Assembly: GCA_008694505.1 (NCBI GenBank)
Contig: VZDJ01000594.1
Location: 5,486,086 to 5,550,085, forward strand
Source: Cyanoderma ruficeps
Taxonomy: Eukaryota; Chordata; Aves; Passeriformes; Timaliidae
Length of the DNA stretch: 64,000 nucleotides
Direction: 5' to 3'
The translations under genes and the position numbers were made by a program. Positions 13,501-24,423 of the stretch are shown in pieces; position 1 is the stretch's first letter, and the number at the start of each line of letters is the position of its first letter. Below the pieces are notes generated by a model. That model had not been told where the DNA came from. It saw only the letters and a list, made by a program, of their open reading frames with translations, and did no database searches.

Positions 13501-14279
13501 TAGTAAACTATTGTTTCTTTGGAAACCTTAAGTTTTGTCTAAGTTTGTTAAAATCAACATAAATGGAATATACTTAGGTTGCAGATATAAATAAAACCCA
13601 AGAATGTCTCCCACATACATACTGTTGATAGAAAAAGAAGTTTGAAAATGGGGTTTAAATTATCCTTCTCAGAAGCTTTAAACCTCACCTTGTAGCAAGT
13701 GACACTGAGCTTCTGGCAAGTGCCAGTTTCATATATGAAATGTGTCTCCTAAAACTGAAGAGCATACAGAGTAGAACAAGATAATGTGTCAACAAATTAC
13801 ATCCTAAAGACTGAAAGCAATCCAGAGAGCCTGCATTGACTGATCCCTTTGTATAAAGAAAAGAACCAGGTGTCAGGATATCACAGAGGAGAGTTTAGAT
13901 CTTAATAGCCTAACAGAATAACAATATATTGATTCACACTGTGGATAAGGAAAAACAAATGAACAAATACCCACAAAATAACAATTAAAAAAAAATCCAA
14001 AAAAAAACCCCCACACAAAACAAGTTCTCACCTCAGTTGTTTCCCCAGGAGATCCTCCTGGGCCCCCAGGATACAACTTTATCAAAGCCTCCACTGTAAA
14101 ACCTACTCCTTGTGGTTCTGTCACCACCTGCCCCAGCCATTTCGGCAGCCAGCTGTACCCTTAACACAACTCCTCAAGAACTGACAGAGCCTAAGAGAGG
14201 GATGCATTTTAGGGTTTTACGTTTTAATGGTGGGACCTGACAAAAATTATTCCGCATTTTCCTTTATCTCTATGATTTA
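7501..14279. other. Intergenic sequence, nothing recognised
   Basis: No coding exon, RNA gene or clear transposon was recognised on either strand. The open frame at 7474-7941 (+) is GC-rich sequence directly after the LTR and may be remnant proviral or flanking DNA. A 17-bp tandem duplication lies at 8342-8375, a G/A-rich run at 11757-11780, and an A-run at 13060-13071. Confidence 0.5.
8342..8375. repeat. 17-bp tandem duplication
   Basis: Two perfect adjacent copies of TGGATATTTTAATAATT occur at 8342-8358 and 8359-8375. This is a simple local slippage duplication. Confidence 0.85.
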
Positions 14280-14800
14280 AAATGGAGGAATCACACAATG
14301 ACTGGGATTCTAGCCATCAGTCAGGACATTAGAAAAAGAATTGTCATCGCCAACTTGCCTTCGAAAATATATAGCAACTTTTTAAGTCAAGTTGCTTCAA
14401 ATGCTTAATTTGAGCTCCATAATTCCTGTTGCTTGTCAGGGAATATGAGATGAACTCCTTAGTTAGTGGCAAAGCAAGTGTCCCCTTGTTTTAGTGTAAA
14501 AAGCTGCTTCTTCCTATAGCTGTGCAGTAATATTTAGGATCTCGGTAAAAAAGAATTCAGCTGTAGTTAATCCAGAAAACTCGGAAAAGCCTACAGTGGA
14601 AATTATTTTTTCCTCAGAATATTTTAATGAAGTATTTAGGTAAACGCCTATCATCCCCCAGGTTTTAATTATTAAAGACGCTGAAAGTTCAGCTGCAAGA
14701 AGAAAGGTCAGTGTCTAGCCCCGGCTAACTGCGGGAATCAGGGATGATAAACAGGTAAATTAATTGTCTTTTCACCGCTAATACAATAATTGCTGAGCCG
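14280..14800. promoter_or_regulatory. Candidate regulatory element next to an orphan CpG island
   Basis: This is unique, ORF-free AT-rich sequence with dense homeodomain- and SOX-like core motifs: TTTTAATTATTAAAG near 14660, TAAATTAATTG at 14756-14766 and ACAATAATTG at 14783-14792. It abuts a CpG-dense block. The texture resembles developmental enhancers. Conservation was not tested, so this remains inference. Confidence 0.3.
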
Positions 14801-15500
14801 GAGCGGCGGGATGGGCACGGCCGGAGCTCCCCCTGCTGCTCACAGCCCTGCGCACACTTCGCCATTCAGGTGCTCGGAAATCAAAATCGCCGCGGCCGCC
14901 CAAAGACACCAAAAATGGGTGCTGAACTGTTCAAACGACCTGACTGCCGTGGTTTAACCCCAGCCCCACACAGCCCCAGCAGCGGCATCGGGGAGGGAAC
15001 GGGGAGGGTAAAAGCAAGAAGTCCCGTGGGTTGACATAAAGGCAGTTTAACAAGGAAAGCAAAGTGTGCCTGCGAGCAGAGCAAAACAAGCAATGAATTC
15101 CCCCTGCTTCCCATGGCTGGGCAGGTGTTCAGCCGCCCGCAGGAGAGCACGGCCCTGTCAGTGTAATGGTGACTCGGGAGGACAAACACCATCGCTCCGA
15201 GTGTCCCCTCCTTCTCCTCCTTCCCCCCACTCTGTGGGCTGAGCATGCTGTCCCACGGTCTGGAACGTCCCTTGGCCAGCCCGGGTCCCCCATGTCCCCT
15301 GTGTCCCCTCCCAGCCCCCAAACCCTCCCCAGGGCGGCAGCAGCAAAGCAGCGCGGCCTGGGCCCTGTGCAAGCCGCGCTCAGCACCCACAGAAACATCC
15401 CTGCGTTACCACCCCGTGCTCTGCACAAACCCAAACCAGCCCCACGGGGCACAAAACCAACCCCGGCCAGGCCAAAACCTGCACTCAGACCAAGCTGACA
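14795..15500. promoter_or_regulatory. Orphan CpG island downstream of SLC35F5
   Basis: GC content and CpG frequency rise sharply (GGAGCGGCGGG at 14801, CGCCGCGGCCGCC at 14889-14901), then continue as C-rich sequence to about 15490. It does not coincide with any exon I can identify. Long open frames on both strands (for example 14881-15390, -) come from the base composition and resemble no protein. It could be a promoter of an unannotated transcript, an enhancer-type island, or a decayed promoter. Confidence 0.45.
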
Positions 15501-15672
15501 CCGAATTATAACCTTCCACACCATGGCTGACTTCAGCTAACACTAGACAGCCCCAAACTCACTTTTAAGGCCAGCCCTAGTGGCCACATTTTCTTAACTG
15601 ATGATATAAAACACATTAAGCAGTAACCCCAACCAAATACCAACTCCTGTTAAGAAAATAAGATTTATAATC

Positions 15673-15678
15673 TTTATT
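15673..15678 (-). terminator. Candidate distal polyadenylation signal of SLC35F5
   Basis: On the minus strand AATAAA lies in AACAATAAAGATTATAAATC. About 30-60 nt further it is followed by TTCTTAACAG and the GT-rich GGTATTTGGTTGGGGTT. This is the classical arrangement of hexamer, cleavage region and GU-rich downstream element. It coincides with the point where AT-rich UTR-like sequence gives way to the GC-rich block at 14.8-15.5 kb. Confidence 0.45.
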
Positions 15679-18600
15679 GTTTACTTACATATAATAAATA
15701 TAATACAGAACAAAAACATCACACCCATTGATTGTATTACACAGGCTGTTAATCAGAATACATTACATTTTCTTTTCATTAGCCCTTTTATAGGGTTTTG
15801 GTACTGGATATCAAGAATTTCAATTTATAAACCTTTTAACATAAAAACAATATTCCAATTTCCACCTTCAGGCATGTTTCAAATTCATATATATATACTG
15901 GTTTTGTTAAAAATATATAAGCACTATTCAGTATTTGCAATATAGGACTTCAATTTCCATTCATTAGATCTCTATTAATATAGAGAATTTCAAAATAATT
16001 AATAGCTTAAATCTGATTTTAATTAAAATACTTATTCTATATTTTTTATTTAACTGACCTCCCATCAGAAAATGAAGTGACAGGACAAAGACAGCCCAGG
16101 CAAAAGCCAGAGTTCACTTTTAAAGAACAAAGGGTAAAAGCTCTGGTTCTTGCTTCACCTGTATTATCCTGGAATAATGGAGATACAATTTGGTACAAAG
16201 AGGGCAGGAGGAAACCAGAGTTTCTGAAGAGATATGCATCTTCATTTCAGATTTACCACTGCCATCCTGCTGTTTTCTTGGCTTAAAAATCACTGCATCA
16301 AACCCTGATATATGTTTTTCTCTGCATGAATAGCCTTGCCATTAAATGGAAATTAGATTAAAATGCTACATTTCTTTTTTTATCAAAAATAGATCAAGGT
16401 TTAACACACTCTGAAATCAGGTTTTCAAGTGCAAATGCAATACACATTAGCAATTCACGTTCTGCTTTCACTAAGGAAAATGGTTAAAAGATGATGCATA
16501 AAGATATTTCATAGAGGATACTTGGATATCTGGAACTTGCTGTGCTCCCAGAACATCTGAATTATCAGCAAACTGTATAGACTTCAGGGGAAAAAAAAGT
16601 TTTCTTCAGGTGAAGGCTCTTCAGTTAAAGCAGCTTCCACTTAAGAAGTGTAACTGAGAATTCCCTGAAACTCAGAACAAAATGCAACACCAGAACAACC
16701 ATCAAAACTACAACTGGTTTTGTGCATTTTTTAATGCACTCAAGTTTCAGGAGTTTCAAAACTCAAGGTTTCATAAACAATTTTGTTTTACTAGTATCTA
16801 CTCCGAAGAGACCTTACACGAATTTTAAATCATTAGGAACACCCCTTCAGCTCTTCAATGCTGAAGTTGTACCTCACACTTACTACATTTCTCTAATTCC
16901 ATTCGGATAACATCAACCCCAACTCCCGGCCACTGCTTTCCACGCAGCCTTGTGTAAAGAGCCTCTCCTGAGTGCCAACAGAGCATTCCTTTGTAACTGC
17001 ATTGGATGGACTTCAAAAAACCCAAACCACTAACAAAAAAATACCTCCTAAGTGTCCAAATACAACTTTTTCCATGATTTTTTTTAAATAATCACGGGGG
17101 TCAATTTAAGCCTTCAGCGTCAATATGAAATGATTATTAAAAATATCTACTTTCTACATTAAATCAAGGTCAACCAGAGATCAATCCAATAAACTACTGC
17201 CCAAGTGCTTCCTATGTGGAATTAGGCTATGCAAGAAATTACCCCAATGATTTTACAGCATATGCTTCCTACTTTCCTACTAATATTCCTGATTTTCAAT
17301 TAACATTCCTGTTTTAAATTTTTTTAGGTTTTTTTTTTTCTTCTGCAATAGGAAAGTGACATTGGTTGGAAAGCCCTTGCTGTTCCCTTTGCTAGAGGAA
17401 AAACTGGTTTCTAACATATTTTAGAAATTACTCATTCTGGCAGTGGAACTAACTTGATTGGAAAGCAAGAGGCCAGATTTAGGTAGAAGAGAAGCATCAC
17501 CTGTGACACAAACAAGGAAGACTTGTGGACTGAATATCAGTAACACATTGACCGGTATCATTGATAAAAACAGAACCATTTGCATATTATAAAATCAGTT
17601 CTATGCTAAGTGGCTCATTCCCCTTGGTTTGATAAGTGTGGGGGTTTCATTGGTTTTATTTGGTTGGATCTCTTTAAAAAAATGTGGGAAAAAAATCAGA
17701 AACATATGTGAAGAACAATAGAATAAACAGCCCAGAATTTTTATTTTTCAGGCCATTTCAGTATCCAGCCATATTTCTTCTGTGGAACATAAAGAAAATT
17801 TGTGCACCTTCCCTGAAAAAACCTTCAGAAGTTCATTAATAAAAGAAAGGGATCATTGGATGCAACTTTATAAATTGAGATGCAGTTAAAGGACTTTGAA
17901 CTTGTAGAACTAAACAGCTGCTTTCTACAAAAATCCTCAGAGGACAGCCCTTTATGCTTTTTAAAAGTAGGAAGTGAAAGCCAGATGGAATTCTGGATGC
18001 ATTCTGTATCATGACAGGCATATCCAGAAAAGGTCTGGTTACCTCCTAATACCAGATGTAATGACAAGAGTGAGAACACAGCCCTCTAAGCAGTCACGTT
18101 ACATGTCAGATTTACGTTTTATGTCACATTTCTAACACCACAGAGGACTAGGGCAGTCCAAATACAATTACACAGGCTTTACCTAGAGAGGAAATTCACT
18201 TTGCAATGAATGCAACAGGGCATGGAAATGGAAATGTCAAAGCAGAAATCATCAAGAGGAAGCAGATGCTCAAGGCTGATGACTGTGACCACGTTCTCAC
18301 TATGGACAAAAGAAGTATACAGCAAAGTGCAGGGGTTAATATTTCTCATGCTGCTGATTTTAAACAAAAGTCATGTAGCAAGACAAATTCATCTTCTAAA
18401 TAATCAAGCTGCATACTGGCTACGTGGAAATATCTTTTGTGATCAGTAACAGTAGTGTTTTTACCAACTTACCAGCACTAAAATCCCTCCATTTATATTA
18501 CTGAGGTCTTAAAGCAAACCACTCCAAATACATGCTGCAGATAGAAATACTGCAAAGGCATAAAGGTCAACCTGACTGCAGAGTTCTTTTCAATAAAGTT

Positions 18601-21600
18601 TTACTTTATTAAATGTTGTCAATGACTCTCATGGGCTTTGGATCAAGTCCCATTCTAGCCAAAGTAACTTTACTGGAAAAACAAACAAAAAATGCCCCAA
18701 GTGACTAGACTTTGTAAAAATTTAATGATATAAGTGAATATATTTATGTTAGAGATTTATACTGATCTATCCCAGAATCAGATTATGTATTATTACAGCA
18801 CTGCCTAACCCTGAAACTTAATGTCACTGTCATGCCAGAAGTGCAGCTTCAAAATCAGCAAAGTAACTATTCATTTCTATGGTAAAGAGGACAATAAAGT
18901 AGAAAATCACACACATTTCAGCATCACCTTAAAACAGATGTTTCTCCAAAAAGTAACAAAGTGTTGGGCAGAGTAAATTTTATTGACATCTTTAAATGCT
19001 CTTTGCATTCTCATCATGATTTACTTGATAAGCCTAAGGAAATTCAACATGGAAGGTACACGATGTGAAATGTTTGAATGAAACCTGGAAATGTTTGTAG
19101 CGATTTTAAAAGCAGGAATTAGTTATTGGCTCTCACAACTTATGGTATAATCCATATTTCCCTGAGAAATCATGCCCTGCAATGATCGTTTAAAACAAAA
19201 TACAACATTAATGAAATCGTGGATTAGATAGGGAACAAAATGCATAACAACAGTTTATAAATCACATAAATGCTACTGGAGTAATAACTATTAACTTGCA
19301 GGCACTACATGTGACAGCCAGAACAGAAACCGTAACTAACTCAAAACTTATCCCAAGTAAAGGAAACTGATTCAAAGTACCATCCCACAGTTAGCCATAT
19401 AACCCAACATTGTGGTAGTCACATCAGTTTGTTTCTTGATTTTCGAGCATGCCAGTTCTTCGCTTCATTTATACTCTGCCTCTCTGAGGCCTATTTCCAT
19501 ATGAAATTCGAACTGTGTCCATAAATTCAGCCTATCTCCAAAATTTAACTGGTTTTCCCAGTCCTCTGACAGCTTAGTTTAGCTCAGTAACATAATTCCC
19601 TAAGACAGGAGAATCCTTTAGTAGGGAATAGGAAAGACAACATTCAACACTAAGAGAAATGGAACTAAGAATAACAAAGAAATCGTTTTGCCACCTTATT
19701 TAAAGCCATCACAGCTGTGAATAGCGGTACCTAGGCACCAGTATTGTGACAGGAATGACAATTACAGCAGCACACACCAAGAAAAGGAATTTGCAGGCTC
19801 TCCTGTTTTTGTTAGTATATTTCAAAGAAGGCTGCCATGAATGGACAAGAATCACCTGCAGCTCCCCTGGCTGAGCAACAGCCCTGGTTAACACCCCATT
19901 TCCACAAAATCCCCACGGGGCACCCAGGCCGTGCCTCAGCCCCCGGCTGCTGAGTCTGTGCACAGTCCCTGCAGCCCAAGTCCATAGGCAGCCACACCAG
20001 TCCTGTCCTACAGCCACTACCCCTCACAGGCATTCCCAGAGGCCAGAAGCCAAGGAGCAGAATGCAGTGAAGACTAGAAAGCCAAAGAACAAGCCCTCAG
20101 TGCCTTCAGGAGCACTTGTGTGCCCCAGACTTTGTTACAGATGTGGTATTTCCATCCCTTGCTGAACCAGCACTGCATCTGCAGCAGTCCCTTGCAGTCA
20201 ACACATTTTCAGTGTGACTGAAACCCGACACAAAGTGGCCAGAGAAACTGAAATCTTTTTCTGCCTGTGTTCTGAAGTGCAGCACACTGCTTATCAAACT
20301 AGGCGAGACTCACTAAAACCCTAAAAGCAAAGGCATGCTCTGTAGCTTTTGGCAAATTATCATAATTTCCTTCATATATAAAAACCAAACAGCCCCAAAA
20401 CATCAATTGCACAGAAGAAATTGTTGGTTGTCTCAAAGGATTACAGGAATTAGTTCAAACTGTTTGACAGAGCAACACGTAGTATTCATTTCCCGTTTTG
20501 TAGGCCTGGGAAATCACTGTTCTTTAACCATCTCGTGACAATCAAAGAAACGCTTGACATTATTTTTCTAAAGCGTAAGTGGTTCCTACCAGAAGTAAGT
20601 CAGAATGAAGACATTCCCAAATTGAAACAGCAGGAGCAGTGACAATACACGTTACCACACGGAGGTAAAGCATTCATGAGAAAGCTCCTTCACATTCCAG
20701 TTGTGTCACGGGGAGGAAAAACCCAGCACGTCTCCATTGCATCAGAGGTACCTGAGAATCAAAGCTAAATCTCTTGTGCATTTACCAAGCATCCATTAGA
20801 GAGCTATGCAATTTACATTTCAAATCACACATTATATTTATAAAATATCGTTGTATTAAAAAATCACAAGGTTTTGTAGAAAAAACTCCATCACATTCTA
20901 TTAAATGCAGGAACAATGTTATATGTCATAGCTTCTGTAATTAAAAGTGTAACACGTTTCTTGTAACTACAGGGGCACCACTGTTTAAAAATCCTTTCAG
21001 CAAGGACAGTTTGTTTTGTTCATACTATTTAAAGAACTGTAATTTAATGCAAAAACACAGCTTAAGCTACCTAGTGCCACGAGATAAAAATACTTCATAT
21101 CTTATTAAAAAAAAATTAACACATTTTTGTTAAAAACAAAAACATTTGGAAATTGACTTTGAGTTTACTGGATGTTCTTCAACATTCCTGGGGTCAGAGA
21201 CAGAAGAATTCTTTTCTTAACCTCACAAACTAATGAATAATGCAAATTAACAGTCATATATATGGGAGGCTATGATGATCTTTGACTTTAAGCCATGAAC
21301 ATAAGGGCAAATATAAATAGCAACTGCACATTTGACATTACAGATCCAATCCTGTTTGCATGACCAACTGCAAAAAACAGTTAATAGAAAATTTTGCTAC
21401 AAATACTGTCATTGCCCATCTGAAAGCAAACTTGGTTTTCCCAGGCTTAATGCACTGATGCCACAAGTCCCAGTTGATTCAATTTTGGAGTTAATGCCTG
21501 GTATCAAATATTCTGCAGGATCTCATGGAAACATTTCATTAACTGAAAAGAGACTTTTTTTTATTGTAAGTAGGCATTAACAATACTTTTTGAAAAAAGT

Positions 21601-23639
21601 TAAAGCAAGCATCCTCTAAATTTGTCGTAATTTTGAAGGACAAATCCAAAACCTAAGAAAACTCCACTGATCAAAAAATGCCTGAAAATTCTACCAAAAT
21701 AAAATTAGTTCAACATACTGCATTTTCCACCCCTCTGCTTGTGGGGTTTAAAAGTTTAACTGTGAAATTTAATTGACTTTCTCATCTCTTTTGGGTTTGT
21801 GATTTTGTTTTGGTTGGTTTTGGAGTTTTTTTAATTCTTATTTTAGTGTCCAAGAAGCACTTACTATCTAATATTAAAGAGATGCCTTAGATCACCAAAG
21901 TTTGTAGTGCAATCCAGTATTAAAAACAGGAAAGAAAAACCTGATAAAGGTTAAATATTTGAACAGAATAGCCCCAGGTTCATTTTGTCTTCCTTCTCTA
22001 CACACAGTTCTTATATTAAATTCCAGCTGCTGGCTCGAATTCTTCTATAAATGTAGATCTTAAGTATGTTGCTTTTGTGCATTCTCTCTCAAATAATAGT
22101 TTATTACCAAAACTGCTTTTGGAAGAATCATTACTGAGTGCCATGAACATGAACAGGCATTTCTGCAATGTCATCCTTCTGTATTTGCGTGGAAGGACAG
22201 TAGAAATACCCTACATTATTAATAACCTTGTTATATGGAAGAAAATACTCCTGGCTAAAAATCCATCTTACATTCATTATAGAAAAATAAAATCCATCAA
22301 AAGCCAAAATTAACTTTGATCTAAGTGTCTTATAGGCCAGGAGCTGGAAAATGGCATGGATTAATTTCAAATATTCCTGAATATAATTATAATAGCTTCT
22401 CTGGATTAAAAAGGATAAAACTGCACTGGAAGGAAGATAATTATCAGTTTTAGAATAAATTTATTAATACAGCTGGGGGGAAAGAAAAATCAATGCAAAC
22501 ACCTCTCCTTTTCATATTGCTTAGCAGGTTAGTGTAGTGCCAATCCACGGACAGAAAACTTTCACAATTAATTTGATCTCTTTCACAGTGTGGCAGCTAC
22601 ACCTGAAATTTTTCATGCCTGAGAGACAACTGGGATTGAGAACGGGTTACAGAACCAGTCTGTTTTAAAACATGTATAAGAATGTATACCCAAATGTACT
22701 GTAATTAGAAATATTTTCCCGTTCACTGAAATTTTAAGCATTCCTGATTGTTGGGCAATTTTTTTTTTTGATTTTTAAACATTAGCACCCATTGCCATTA
22801 CAAGGCTACTCAAAATGGCCTAAGACATTATCTGTGTAGTGTTCCAGGACCATACAAAGATCCTGCCTCAGTAATTACAAGAATGCACTTAATAAATTAT
22901 TTTTTCCATTTTTATCTATTAATATGCAAATAGTTTATACAACATAAAAAATTTAATTTGTACCTACAACAGGTAACATATCTATATTTAGCTTTTCATC
23001 TGAAAGCCTGTAAGACTTGATGACCTGCAAACTTATTTACATAACTCACTTTAAAGTATCTTTTTAAAATAATATTGTCCAGCATTTAACAAAATTGTGA
23101 CTTAAAAAAAGAAAGAAATCACTTAACAGCATTTGCTTTCTTGATTTTGTCAAGTAATGTCACCAGCTCAAGTGTTATAAGGCAGGTTGGTTGTTCAGAT
23201 GGACTAAGACTCCCCATGGTGACAGGCATGTAGTAAATCTGTTCATTTATAAAATCAGATGAAAGCAAGAAAGAGAAAAAGTTTGGAGTTTCAAAAGAAC
23301 TGAAACGTCTTATTTTTACTACAAATTCAGAATAGGCACTGAAACACGATTCCTTAGGGACTTTTCCAGAAGATTGTCTCTTCGCTGGGCATCATTCCAT
23401 TTTTAAACTAAGAAGAAGAAGAAAAAAATTATCAGGGCTACATAACTCAGGATTACAAAAGAGGAATTACCATAAGTATTTGTTTTCATCTTATTAACAA
23501 AGGAAATAACTCCATGTCTTAGGACATCACAATTACTGTTTTGGTTAGAATATTTTTAATTTCATTGTTAGATTTGAACAACACTGGAAAATAAAAATGT
23601 ACTTTTCATGTAAGTCTCCAAACATTATTGAAAACCCTG

Positions 23640-24010
23640 AAGCACAGGGCTAGGAGAGTCCTAAACTCTGTCTGCTTCAATGCTCCAAGCCAGTACTGAT
23701 AAACCATGTAATGCTCCTTTTAGAGATTTGTGTAACCTCTTCTTAAAGTGGGATATTTTGCAAACTCTTTAGCTATTCTAGTCCACTCTCCCTACGCTTA
23801 TCATGAGAAACATTTAGCCTAATATTTAATGGAATTTACCAACTTAATTCTTGTCCACCACAAACACGAGGGCTCCTTTCCACTTTTTGGAAAGTGGACC
23901 CACAATGATAAAGTCTGGTGATGTTCTTTAACCTTCCCTAAATGTTTTTTTTCTGAGCTGGAGTAGCCCAAACTGACACCCCAACAGCATTTAAGAGTGA
24001 ATTAATTATT
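23640..24010 (-). mobile_element. Old CR1-like LINE fragment
   Basis: The plus strand shows diverged antisense CR1 landmarks in the right order: TAACCTCTTCTTAAA at 23731, TTTAACCTTCCCTAAATG at 23928, and GGAGTAGCCCAAACTGACACC, which resembles the 'cccagaactggacac' region. Many substitutions and gaps make this tentative. It would lie about 330 bp downstream of the SLC35F5 stop codon. Confidence 0.35.
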
Positions 24011-24341
24011 TCAAATGTTTTCCAAACACAACAGCCATACAAGAAGTTGTAAGGCTCTCCTGGTGTATTGACTCACATCCACTTTTGGATGAACTTTGTA
24101 ATACTCTTTAGTAAAGAACTACATTTCAAAACCATTGAACAAGAAATGTGACAATAATGCTTGGCAACCAGTAGTAATAGTAACTTTGAAGATATACTTT
24201 AAAACTCTGTCCATCAATACAAAACAAGATTGACTGCATGCTCTTTAAAAATGTGTCCTTGCATAACACAAACGCCACCATGCAAACCAATCCTCACCCT
24301 TCTGTGCATTGTCTGAGGTTTTTTAAAGGTTTACCTTGTGT

Positions 24342-24423
24342 CTATGAACAGCAGCTGTCTCCATCCTGTGACACACTATGCATAGGGATGAGGCTTTCAC
24401 ATTGCTCATTTTCTTCTGGCATT
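24342..24423 (-). CDS. SLC35F5: SLC35F5 last coding exon and stop (residues 467-493)
   Basis: The acceptor tttctttaaag|AATGCC opens a short terminal exon encoding [20 protein letters not shown] then GDSCCS and TAG at 24344-24342. The EQCESLI-MHSVSQ core matches the human C-terminus. The end differs: a Gly-Asp-Ser-Cys-Cys-Ser tail replaces the mammalian ending, with two adjacent cysteines two residues from the end that could be lipid-modified (inference). The LI motif in an acidic context (ENEQCESLI) resembles a dileucine-type sorting signal, consistent with an endomembrane protein (inference). Confidence 0.92.

Larger units (their letters stand above)
15655..24341 (-). other. SLC35F5: Probable long SLC35F5 3' UTR
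   Basis: From the stop codon leftward the minus strand is AT-rich, has no ORF of note and is almost repeat-free apart from an old CR1-like patch near 23.65-24.0 kb. Several AATAAA hexamers occur on the minus strand, for example at 21565-21560. The most convincing complete poly(A) site is at 15678-15673 and is followed by GT-rich sequence. If that site is used, the 3' UTR is about 8.7 kb. If a proximal site is used, most of this stretch is intergenic. RNA 3'-end reads would decide. No other gene is visible in it. Confidence 0.4.

Noticed and set aside
14881..15390. 169-codon minus-strand open frame in the orphan CpG island
   Set aside because: Several frames are open here on both strands. The peptide has no recognisable domain and no splice or start context.
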